Shown: in pieces, positions 23,242 to 30,252 of the stretch | How the letters are laid out: the number at the start of each line of letters is the position of its first letter | Numbering within the stretch: the stretch's first letter is position 1 | Assembly (NCBI GenBank): GCA_030740295.1 | Contig: JASLXP010001255.1 | Coordinates: forward strand, 1-30,252 | Reading direction: 5' to 3' | Length of the DNA: 30,252 nt | From: Planctomycetota bacterium | Lineage (GTDB): Bacteria > Planctomycetota > PUPC01 > JACPCR01 | The notes under the pieces: generated by a model | Database searches by the model: none | What the model was told of the DNA's origin: nothing | Seen by the model: only the letters and a program-made list of their open reading frames with translations | Translations under genes and position numbers: made by a program

Positions 23242-25373
23242 TCTTTCTGCAACCTTCGGCCTTCGCTCTGCTGCTGGGGGCGGTAGCCATCGTCATTCTC
23301 TATCTCCTGCGTTCTCCGAGACAGGAACGACGGATTCCAAGTTCAGCGCTTTGGAATCGGTTAAAGGACGTTTCCAGGATTACCGACCGACGACGACGAA
23401 CGATGGTCAGCCTGGCAATGCAGATCGCCATCATGCTGCTGATCGTCGGCGCAGCTGTCCGTCCCTACCTGCTCGAAGAAGGCGACTCCCGCGCCCGGAC
23501 GGTTGCGCTGGTGATCGACAACTCCGTTTCCATGCACATAGAGGATGCTGTGGTTGGTGACGTTGACAGTGAAGAGCTTTCTCGTCTCGCAGCGGCCAAA
23601 GAGAAAGCCACGCGAATTGTCAGCAGCCTGCGTAAGCGCGGCACCAGCGAAGAGAACGACCGCGCACTCGTCATCCGGGCCGGCGCACGCGCGCGCATTG
23701 TCCAAAACGTCACCGACAACACCGACGACCTGAAACGCTCCATCCAGCAGATTGGGCAGTCCAATGAAGTCGCCAATCTTTCGGGCGCGGCACGATTGCT
23801 GGAACAACTCGCCAGAGCCTGGCCGAATCTCGAAATCTACATCCTGTCGGATGGACAGCTCTCAGAAGAATCACGGAAAGCCTGGAGAAAAGTTGGAGTC
23901 TCCGAAGACGGGATTGGAGTAACGACTGTCGGGGTTGGAGTAACGCCTTTAGGCGGGTCTTATGGAGCTACAGAGCATTCAAAGAACCCGGCTAAAGCCG
24001 GTACTCCAACCCCGGCCGACGCTACTCGAACAAACGTCCGCATCACCTACCTCCCCATCGGCGGCCAATCCCCGAATGTCGGCATCGTCAACTTCGCGGC
24101 CCGCCGAAATCTGGATGCTGTCAGTGATTTTGAAGTCGTCGCCGAAGTGCAGAATTTCGGCACGGAGACGGTCGAGTGTCGCCTTGAGCTCCGTATGAGC
24201 TCGGCGAAAGAGGAATTCGAGGCGAAGCTGCCGAAAGCCAAAAGCACGAAAGAAATCGGCCTCTTAATGGACGTCTACGAATTGAAACTCGGCCCTGGCG
24301 AGAAGCAGAAACGCATCCTCCGCAAAGCCAACGTTCCTCTCGAAGGGATCGTAAAGGCCAAGCTGACCGAGATTTCAGGCGGCAATGAACTGATCCTCGA
24401 CGACACCGCCGCTCAGCTCGTCCCGCGCACTCGCCGAGCAAAAACTGTTCTGTTCGCCGATGAGAAAGAGAAATTCCTGCTCGGCGTTATGCGCGCCAAC
24501 ATCGGCATCCAGGCGTATCGCTTACCAATCAAGAACTACCGCCCAAACCTCCCGGTCGATGGCTACATCTTCGTCAATCATCTGCCTGAAAGGTTGCCCA
24601 CAAAGAATGTCCTCATGATCAATTCAAAAGGCAGCGTCGCCCTTGATGGCAGGAAGGATGGAATGGATCCTGATGTCGCCCTGCTGGTCGGCGAGGCGAT
24701 GGACGCCCCCAAAGTCCGCGGCTGGAATCGACACCACCCGGTCATGAACCGCGTCAGCTTCAAGAATCTGCTCCTCGGCAAAGCCTTCAAAGTCACCTCA
24801 AAAACCGAGGCCGAGACCGTGGCACGAACCGAATCCGGCCCGCTGGTTCTCACGATGGAGCGTGGCGGGCAGAAGCTCATCTACATCGCGTTCGATCCGC
24901 AAGACTCAGATCTTGTTTTCCGCACTGCCTTCCCGCTCATCGTCGACAATTGCGTCCGCTGGTTCATGCAGGATGAAAATACGGCCTACGAACGTCCAGC
25001 CAGGCCAGGCGAGCAAAAGACAATTGTTCTCGAGTCCAATGCTGACAGTATTCAGCTCCTCATGGATATGGAAAACCCCACGGTTGTTCCCGCTGTCGAT
25101 GGCAAAGCGACACTGGATGCTGCCCCCAAAACCGGCATCTATCTCTACCGTGATGCGAAACGGCTAAGAGCTTTCGCTGTCAACTTATCCAGTGAACAGG
25201 AATCAGATATTTCCACAAAGGAAAACCTGGATATCGGCGAAATGAAAGAAGAATCAGAGGTAGTCAGCTCAGCCGGAATCGCCGACCGCCGGCTATGGCC
25301 CTACCTGGCGTTCTTCATTCCTTTCTTGCTGATGATTGAGAGTTTTCTTTATCACCGTCGAATTGCTTTCTGA
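23238..25373 (+). CDS. BatA-type membrane vWA protein
   Basis: This 711-residue protein begins with the BatA N-terminal module: MIFLQPSAFALLLG, a helix at about 8-25, LLRSPRQERRIPSSALW, and a second helix at about 58-75. A vWA domain follows with MIDAS DNSVS at 94-98 and a late IYILSDGQ strand. Residues about 225-261 are encoded by REP-like repeat copies and lie between the vWA domain and the next beta-sandwich domain, so they probably form a tolerated loop. The C-terminal half (about 400-640) contains an alpha/beta region, and a final helix near 684-705 anchors it again. The start ATG overlaps the DUF58 stop. The bulk of the protein is predicted to lie outside the cytoplasm. Confidence 0.88.
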   Translation: MIFLQPSAFALLLGAVAIVILYLLRSPRQERRIPSSALWNRLKDVSRITDRRRRTMVSLAMQIAIMLLIVGAAVRPYLLEEGDSRARTVALVIDNSVSMHIEDAVVGDVDSEELSRLAAAKEKATRIVSSLRKRGTSEENDRALVIRAGARARIVQNVTDNTDDLKRSIQQIGQSNEVANLSGAARLLEQLARAWPNLEIYILSDGQLSEESRKAWRKVGVSEDGIGVTTVGVGVTPLGGSYGATEHSKNPAKAGTPTPADATRTNVRITYLPIGGQSPNVGIVNFAARRNLDAVSDFEVVAEVQNFGTETVECRLELRMSSAKEEFEAKLPKAKSTKEIGLLMDVYELKLGPGEKQKRILRKANVPLEGIVKAKLTEISGGNELILDDTAAQLVPRTRRAKTVLFADEKEKFLLGVMRANIGIQAYRLPIKNYRPNLPVDGYIFVNHLPERLPTKNVLMINSKGSVALDGRKDGMDPDVALLVGEAMDAPKVRGWNRHHPVMNRVSFKNLLLGKAFKVTSKTEAETVARTESGPLVLTMERGGQKLIYIAFDPQDSDLVFRTAFPLIVDNCVRWFMQDENTAYERPARPGEQKTIVLESNADSIQLLMDMENPTVVPAVDGKATLDAAPKTGIYLYRDAKRLRAFAVNLSSEQESDISTKENLDIGEMKEESEVVSSAGIADRRLWPYLAFFIPFLLMIESFLYHRRIAF
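23911..24011. repeat. REP-like hairpin repeats inside the BatA gene
   Basis: One degenerate forward copy (23911-23932), one forward copy (GTTGGAGTAA then CGCCTTTAGGCG, 23934-23961) and one reverse copy (CGGCTAAAGCCG then GTACTCCAAC, 23983-24011) form an inverted pair. Reading frame is kept through all of them. Confidence 0.85.
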
Positions 25374-25377
25374 GCCA

Positions 25378-25592
25378 CGAATTCAAATCAGAAGAAAAGC
25401 CTTCCAACGAATTAAAGGAAACAATATTTCTTTGAACTCATTTCTTCATTCGTTGTTTCCTTTAATTCGTTGGAAGCCTTTTCTTCTGATCTGAATTCGT
25501 TCCCCATTCGTTGTTTCCTTTAATTCGTTGGAAGCCTTTTCTTCTTCCCCATTCGTTGTTTCCTTTAATTTGTGTGGAAGCCTTTTCTTCTT
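25378..25592. repeat. Inverted plus direct repeat array upstream of the vWA/GATase gene
   Basis: A 35-base unit (starting TTGTTTCCTTTAATTCG and ending GCCTTTTCTTCT) occurs once reversed (25390-25423) and three times forward (25453-25487, 25511-25545, 25556-25592). With flanking GAATTC the reversed copy and the first forward copy make an inverted repeat with arms of about 45 bases and a loop of about 29. This fills the 236-base space between the two vWA genes and could form a strong transcript hairpin. Confidence 0.9.
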
Positions 25593-25609
25593 GATCCCCT
25601 GAATTCGTT

Positions 25610-28600
25610 GTGTCCCTGCAACTCAACAACCCATTCGGCCTTCTTCTGCTCCTCGCAGTTCCGGTCGCATTGTTCTACGGCCTTACGAGCTTCGATACGG
25701 CTCGCGGCATTCGTAAGAGGTTGATGCTGGCACTCCGCGCCATCGTCATTTTTGCCGTCGTCCTCGACTTCTCCGATCTTCGCATCATCCTCCCCAGCCA
25801 CGAAGACCGCATCTGCACTTACTATCTTGTCGATGTATCGGAGAGCCTTTCAGACAAGAACATCGGCGAAGCAGTCGCATACATTAGGAAAGCGCAGGAC
25901 AGTTTCGACGGCGACAACCTGGCCGGCCTGATCACTTTCGCCGGAGCGCCCGTGCTGGAATTGCGGGCCAACAGCGAAGCCTCCGCCGATGCGCTCACCG
26001 AACGAATCCGCGAAGCCCGGAAACGCCGCGTGCGCGGCGAAGAAGGCCGCTCGAATACGAACCTCGAATCCGCGGTCGATCTGGCCATCGCCGCCTTCCC
26101 TGAAGGCACGGCACGACGCATCGTTCTGCTCTCCGATCTGAATGAAACATCCGGCCAGGCAAAAGCGGCCATTGACCGTGCCGCGGAAGCCCACATTGAA
26201 GCCGATATCGTGACACTCAATCGGAGCAGCGAACCAGAAGCACTGCTCTACGCTCTCGAAGTTCCCAGCGAGGTGAAGCTCGGCGAGTCTTTCAATATCC
26301 ACGTGCATGTCAGCGCCAGCCAGCCGTGTCCGGCGACCATTAATCTTTATCGCAACGGATACCTCGTCGGTCGAAAGGGCAGCACTGAAAAGCCGCTGCA
26401 GATTGAGGCTGGTCTGAAGAAGATCACGTTTCGACAGTCGCTCGATGCTGGCGGACGATACCTCTACGGCGCGCGTCTGCAGATGACTGACCCCGAACAA
26501 CCTGACAATCCGGACAACAATTTGGTCTACGCATTCACTGAAGTAAGGGGCAAACCGAGGATCCTCCTGCTCAGCGAAACCGAAGATGAATTAGGCGCGC
26601 TTGGCGGCGCGCTTCAAGGCTCCGGTTACGAGGTGGAAGTGCGGGATGCGTACGGCGTGCCTCAGACGCTCCTCGATCTTCAAAACTACGATGCGGTTGT
26701 GATGGGCAACATCCATGCGAATCGGCTCCACGAAAACCAATTTAAACTGATCCACGATTACGTTCACGATTTCGGCGGCGGCTTCGTCATGTTCGGCGGC
26801 AAGAACAGCTTCGGCCCCGGCGGGTACGGCGGCACTCCGGTCGAGTCGCTGCTTCCGGTCAAGGTTCGCCTCACCGAAAAGCAGGCGCCTTCGCTCGGCA
26901 TCATCATCATTGCCGATACATCCAAGAGCATGCTCTACCTGCCCGACGCCAAGGACAAGGTCACTCGCGAGGATGCTGAGAATACGCTCAAAAAGCTCAA
27001 GCCCAATCGAGTCCGTGGCGTGCTGAGCGGCTTTCTAGCGTCGAATCCAGCCAAAGTCTTCTCCGGCGGCGACGTGTTGCGCGTCTACCACCAGCTCGAA
27101 TCGTTGCGTGGCGATGAAGGACTCAAACTCCTGCCCGACCGTCTGAAGATCGCATCACTTGGAGGCATCGACAAAGCGGCCATCGTCCGCACCGCAGTCA
27201 CTCTCGTGGTCGACCGCCTGACCGAGAAAGACTACATCGGCGTGACCACCCTCGGCTCTTACGACAGAGCCCCCACCTGGCTCGTCCCCCTGCAGAAGGC
27301 CCTGGACAAGGAGAAGCTGAAGCAAGCGGCCATGCGGATCAAGTTCAATACCTTCTCCCACGCGCTCGGCCCCTTCCAGATGGCCCAGAGTGGACTCGCC
27401 CGCATCGAGGCCGCCTACCGCCACATCGTCCTGATTAGCGACGGTTACCTACCCACCACCCACGACTTCGCCGCCTATTCCGCCCAGCTCGCGGCAGACG
27501 GCCTGACCGTCAGCGCTGTCGGCGTCGGCGAAGGCTGCAACGAACGATACCTCCAGAAGATCGCCCGCTGGGGTAACGGCCGTTTCTATTGGATCAAGAA
27601 GGAAGAGGACGTCGGCGGCGCGTTTTCACGGGAGTTAGATGAGTTTCAGAAAGAAGTCATCGTCGAAGGCCCGAGCAAAGCGGAAAAAGTTTACGACCAC
27701 GAATCTCTGCAGGGCGTGAACATCGACCTCTCGCCGTACCTCTTCGGCTACGTCCGCACCCACGCCCGGCTCTCCGCCAAAGTCCCTCTCGCCATTCCAC
27801 CGGAGATGGAGCCCTTGCTCGCTTTCACCGACTACGGCTCCGGCCGCACAGCCGCCTTCACCAGCGACGCAAGCCACAAGTGGGCCGAAGGCTGGATCAA
27901 GGACTGGCCCCGCGGCTTCGCCATGCTCTGGAGTCAGACGGTCGGTTCCGTCATCCGCCAGTCCACCGGCAACCAGCTCATCCCAGATATCGGAATCGAG
28001 GGCCGCAAGCTCACGTTGTCGTTGGATGCGGTCGATGAAGATGGCCGCTTCATGAACGACCTCGAAGCCAAGTGTGAGTTGTTTTATCTGGGCCGGAAGG
28101 GAAGAGTTTTCAGTTCGAGCTCACGCACGGTTTTTGAATTGCCGATGATCGCCCCTGGCCGTTTTTCGACGGAAGCGTCGGTAGATAAGGACGGCGTGTA
28201 CCTGGCGCGTTTGGTCGCGAAAGAAAAGGTGAATGAAGTCGAAGCAGGAGTTGGAGTAACGCCTTCAGGCGGGTCTTCTGAAGTTGGAGCAACGCCTTCA
28301 GGCGGGTCTTCCGAAGTTGGAGTAACGGCTTTAGCCGGGCCTGCCGGGAAGATTAATGCAGTGTCCACCCCCCCGAAAGAACTTGTCCGCACCGTCGGTG
28401 TTGTGGTTTCATCGAGTCTGGAGTTCGCCAGATTAAGCACTGACCAGTCGTTGGCCGAGAGCATCACCAAAACTACCGGAGGCGACATCAACCCCGAAGC
28501 GGAATCAGTCTTTCGAGCATCCGAAAAATCGATCAGCCTCAAAGATTACGGCGTGTGGTTCCTGATAGCCGCCGCGTTGTTATTCGTCGGCGATTGCCTG

Positions 28601-28651
28601 GCCAGAAGGTGGCCCGCGGTGAGTCTATTTTTGGAGGGGAGGAAGTCATGA
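25610..28651 (+). CDS. Double-vWA membrane protein with glutamine-amidotransferase-like domain
   Basis: This 1013-residue protein has membrane helices at about 8-25 and 39-56. Its first vWA domain has MIDAS DVSES at 75-79 and SNTNLESA at about 148-155. A beta-sandwich (about 210-312) and a class-I-amidotransferase-like domain (about 315-417, KPRILLLSE then YDAVVMGN and GGGFVMFGGKNSFGPGGY) follow; no catalytic Cys triad is evident, as in related vWA/GATase proteins. The second vWA domain has DTSKS at 436-440, followed by an unusual insert of about 80 residues before the fold resumes. Residues about 880-913 are repeat-encoded, and a last helix is near 983-1001. The start is GTG at 25610, the only good candidate after an in-frame stop at 25592; it lies at the end of the repeat array without a Shine-Dalgarno. 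It ends with an ATGA overlap. Confidence 0.87.
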   Translation: MSLQLNNPFGLLLLLAVPVALFYGLTSFDTARGIRKRLMLALRAIVIFAVVLDFSDLRIILPSHEDRICTYYLVDVSESLSDKNIGEAVAYIRKAQDSFDGDNLAGLITFAGAPVLELRANSEASADALTERIREARKRRVRGEEGRSNTNLESAVDLAIAAFPEGTARRIVLLSDLNETSGQAKAAIDRAAEAHIEADIVTLNRSSEPEALLYALEVPSEVKLGESFNIHVHVSASQPCPATINLYRNGYLVGRKGSTEKPLQIEAGLKKITFRQSLDAGGRYLYGARLQMTDPEQPDNPDNNLVYAFTEVRGKPRILLLSETEDELGALGGALQGSGYEVEVRDAYGVPQTLLDLQNYDAVVMGNIHANRLHENQFKLIHDYVHDFGGGFVMFGGKNSFGPGGYGGTPVESLLPVKVRLTEKQAPSLGIIIIADTSKSMLYLPDAKDKVTREDAENTLKKLKPNRVRGVLSGFLASNPAKVFSGGDVLRVYHQLESLRGDEGLKLLPDRLKIASLGGIDKAAIVRTAVTLVVDRLTEKDYIGVTTLGSYDRAPTWLVPLQKALDKEKLKQAAMRIKFNTFSHALGPFQMAQSGLARIEAAYRHIVLISDGYLPTTHDFAAYSAQLAADGLTVSAVGVGEGCNERYLQKIARWGNGRFYWIKKEEDVGGAFSRELDEFQKEVIVEGPSKAEKVYDHESLQGVNIDLSPYLFGYVRTHARLSAKVPLAIPPEMEPLLAFTDYGSGRTAAFTSDASHKWAEGWIKDWPRGFAMLWSQTVGSVIRQSTGNQLIPDIGIEGRKLTLSLDAVDEDGRFMNDLEAKCELFYLGRKGRVFSSSSRTVFELPMIAPGRFSTEASVDKDGVYLARLVAKEKVNEVEAGVGVTPSGGSSEVGATPSGGSSEVGVTALAGPAGKINAVSTPPKELVRTVGVVVSSSLEFARLSTDQSLAESITKTTGGDINPEAESVFRASEKSISLKDYGVWFLIAAALLFVGDCLARRWPAVSLFLEGRKS
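28250..28342 (+). repeat. Three tandem REP-like units, 33-bp period, in coding sequence
   Basis: Copies begin at 28250, 28283 and 28316, each GTTGGAG(T/C)AAC followed by CGCCTTCAGGCG (first two) or CGGCTTTAGCCG (third). The exact 33-base period adds 11 residues per copy (VGVTPSGGSSE and variants) without breaking the frame. Confidence 0.92.
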
Positions 28652-30252
28652 GGACAGGCGTTCGAGAAACGGCGGCCGGAGTTGGAGTAACGGCTTTAGC
28701 CGGGTCTTCATCAGCCCCAGCGGGACGCCAGCATTTAGCCCCTGAACCAAACCGGGGGAGCAGGCTTACGCCCCTCCTCCGGGACTATCGGACCCGGCTA
28801 AAGCCGTTACTCCAACCCAGAACCCGGCTAAAGCCGTTACTCCAACTCCGGCTACCGTTATTCCAACTCCTCGCCACATTCCTCCTCTCCTCTCTCATCC
28901 CTTCGTCTCTCCTCGCCGAACCCGCCGGCGCCCCCCCCAAAAAAGACGACCTGGACAAGCTCTTCGAGGAAGACGAAATCAAGGACGTCGAATTTCGGTT
29001 CCGCACTCGCTTCCCAAAAACGAAAAAACCAAAAGACGAAACGCTCATCCTCTACTGCTACAGGATCAAACCCGACGAAGCGCCGACCATCGATGGCAAG
29101 ATCGCCGTCAGCGAAGTCTGGGCAAAGAACATCATCGACAATCCGGAGCTTCCGCCCGAACAAATTCGCGTCGATCGCACGAACGAGGGCTGGGTGCAGT
29201 GCGTGAAGGGGACGATGAATCGGCGGCAGACCGTTACTTACATGTGCTACGACGACGAGAAGCTTTATGTGTGCTTCGTGGCGGAGGAACCGGACAAGCG
29301 CAAGACGCGGATGGAGGTGCGGCCTGCCCATGATGTGTGGTGGGATGATTGTGTGGAGGCGTTTTTCGAGATTGGCGACGTCAATGGCGGCGGGCAACGG
29401 TTTCAGTTTCTGGCAAATGTGGCTGACCGGAATCAGTTCGCCAACAACAGCCACTGGAAAATGTCCGACTACGAATGGAAGGGCGAGTGGGGTGCGAAAC
29501 GCTGGATTGTCGAGCTGGCGATCCCGTTCCGGAATTTCAAGAACGGCGGATGGCAATACAAAGGGCCCCCGAAGCGCGGCGAACTATGGGGCCTGAAGCT
29601 CTGCCGCGAGGGCTCACCCATCGTGGCCGGCGGCGAAGAGCGCATGTTTTCGGTCTGGCAATACATCCCCATCATCAATTTCTCGCTGCCGGAATATTCG
29701 GGCATGCTCGTCTTCGACGACCGCAATTGCATCCGCAACGAAGACCTCACTGACGACACCGACAAAAACGACATCCCAGACGGCTGGGAGTTCATCAAGT
29801 CCGAGCCGCAGGTGAAGGCAGATTTCAAGATCACCGACGGCGCGCCCCGCCTCACCTACGATGTCCGGGATCAGGTCGAGGCCGTACAGGTGCGGCAGAA
29901 GTTCGCGACGCGCACCGACACGTTCTACGAGGCCAGGGCCTCGCTCAAGGTCGCCAAGCTTGAAGGCGAGGCGTTCATCGAGATTTACGAGAAGGGCTTC
30001 GAGCCGCTTCGCCGGATTCGCATCAGCGACAAGGCGCAGCAGTCGCACAAGTTTCAGTTTCGTGCCGACCGGGACAAGGAGATCTACTTTGCGCTCACGT
30101 CCAGGGGAGGCACGGGCGAAATCACCATCGAGCGCGTTCGCATTGAGCAGCAGCTTTTCACCGTGCCGGAAGGCGTTCTCTGCCTGACCAACAATTCCGC
30201 CCGCAAGGATTTTCGATATGTCGAAGTCATCAAGAAGCAGAACGAGGAGCTT
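28648..30252 (+). CDS. Secreted CBM9-like protein (3' end beyond window)
   Basis: Read from the ATG at 28648, which overlaps the preceding stop, the frame is open for 535 codons to the window edge. Residues 1-66 are largely encoded by REP-like repeats, including TRLKPLLQ twice at 49-56 and 59-66. A hydrophobic stretch at about 69-89 with SLLA-E after it serves as signal peptide or anchor. An acidic region follows, then a CBM9/DOMON-like domain at about 146-350 (PTIDGKIAVSEVW, then YVCFVAEEPD, DDCVEAFFE and WIVELAIPFRNF). The part after 355 begins with a thrombospondin-type-3-like D-rich turn and a beta-rich region. No in-frame ATG, GTG or TTG exists between the repeats and the hydrophobic core, so the repeats really belong to the start. 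Carbohydrate or heme-type binding outside the cell is likely. Confidence 0.82.
   Translation, partial: MRTGVRETAAGVGVTALAGSSSAPAGRQHLAPEPNRGSRLTPLLRDYRTRLKPLLQPRTRLKPLLQLRLPLFQLLATFLLSSLIPSSLLAEPAGAPPKKDDLDKLFEEDEIKDVEFRFRTRFPKTKKPKDETLILYCYRIKPDEAPTIDGKIAVSEVWAKNIIDNPELPPEQIRVDRTNEGWVQCVKGTMNRRQTVTYMCYDDEKLYVCFVAEEPDKRKTRMEVRPAHDVWWDDCVEAFFEIGDVNGGGQRFQFLANVADRNQFANNSHWKMSDYEWKGEWGAKRWIVELAIPFRNFKNGGWQYKGPPKRGELWGLKLCREGSPIVAGGEERMFSVWQYIPIINFSLPEYSGMLVFDDRNCIRNEDLTDDTDKNDIPDGWEFIKSEPQVKADFKITDGAPRLTYDVRDQVEAVQVRQKFATRTDTFYEARASLKVAKLEGEAFIEIYEKGFEPLRRIRISDKAQQSHKFQFRADRDKEIYFALTSRGGTGEITIERVRIEQQLFTVPEGVLCLTNNSARKDFRYVEVIKKQNEEL
28681..28867. repeat. REP-like inverted cluster at the 5' end of the CBM9-like gene
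   Basis: One forward copy (28681-28707) faces two reverse copies (28791-28816 and 28820-28846) and a degenerate reverse copy (28848-28867). The 84-base interior holds another hairpin formed by GGGGGAG and CTCCTCC with CCGG ends. The cluster overlaps codons 12-73. Confidence 0.92.

Noticed and set aside
28250..28867. Possible CRISPR array
   Set aside because: Units have a tandem 33-bp period or inverted order, no unique spacers of constant length, lie inside coding frames, and no cas gene is near.

Overview
The window comes from a diderm bacterium of moderate GC content that I cannot place to genus. Its gene mix points to an uncultured lineage of the PVC / Hydrogenedentota / Sumerlaeota type. 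That mix is a DUF58-BatA-vWA block, Gfo/Idh/MocA and xylose-isomerase-like sugar proteins, NfeD/ClpP-class proteases, CBM9-like surface proteins and a WG-repeat lipoprotein, with intergenic spaces full of short repeated 'words'. This placement is inference. I see no tRNA, rRNA, phage, transposase or CRISPR.

Left part (1-16429), minus strand except one gene. A lipid II flippase MurJ carrying an N-terminal FHA-like domain runs off the left edge. Next is a large secreted protein with a glycosidase-like barrel whose two expected catalytic glutamates are replaced and a C-terminal CBM9-like domain. A small zinc-ribbon gene follows, then a non-coding stretch (5359-6138) with two strong minus-strand terminators bracketing a helix-rich segment. 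The plus-strand gene at 6139 encodes an SH3b protein with an Arg/Glu/Asp repeat tail. On the minus strand follow PilT, a Mn-type superoxide dismutase, a small helical protein, and an envelope-stress-like group: a Ycf46-like AAA ATPase, PspA/IM30, a HIT hydrolase, a short NfeD and a long NfeD with two ClpP-like domains (the first lacking the Ser nucleophile). A sugar isomerase-like gene ends this part.

Middle (16430-20763), plus strand: a divergent regulatory region with three palindromes, a secreted PHB-depolymerase/feruloyl-esterase-like hydrolase, a Gfo/Idh/MocA oxidoreductase, a polytopic membrane protein and a WG-repeat lipoprotein. The last three are closely spaced.

Right part (20764-30252), plus strand: a 169-bp nested-hairpin repeat element, then a block encoding a coiled-coil membrane protein, a DUF58 protein, a BatA-type vWA protein, a double-vWA/GATase-like protein and a CBM9-like secreted protein (cut by the right edge). 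The MoxR ATPase usually found with such blocks is absent from the window. A REP-like hairpin repeat occurs in three consecutive genes here, always in frame, with paired base changes in its stem. In the last gene it encodes the basic region before the signal-peptide core.

Most notable: the FHA-MurJ fusion, the PspA-AAA pair (formally like ESCRT-III/Vps4) beside NfeD proteins, the half-dead tandem ClpP protease, the pseudo-glycosidase, and the coding-sequence REP family.
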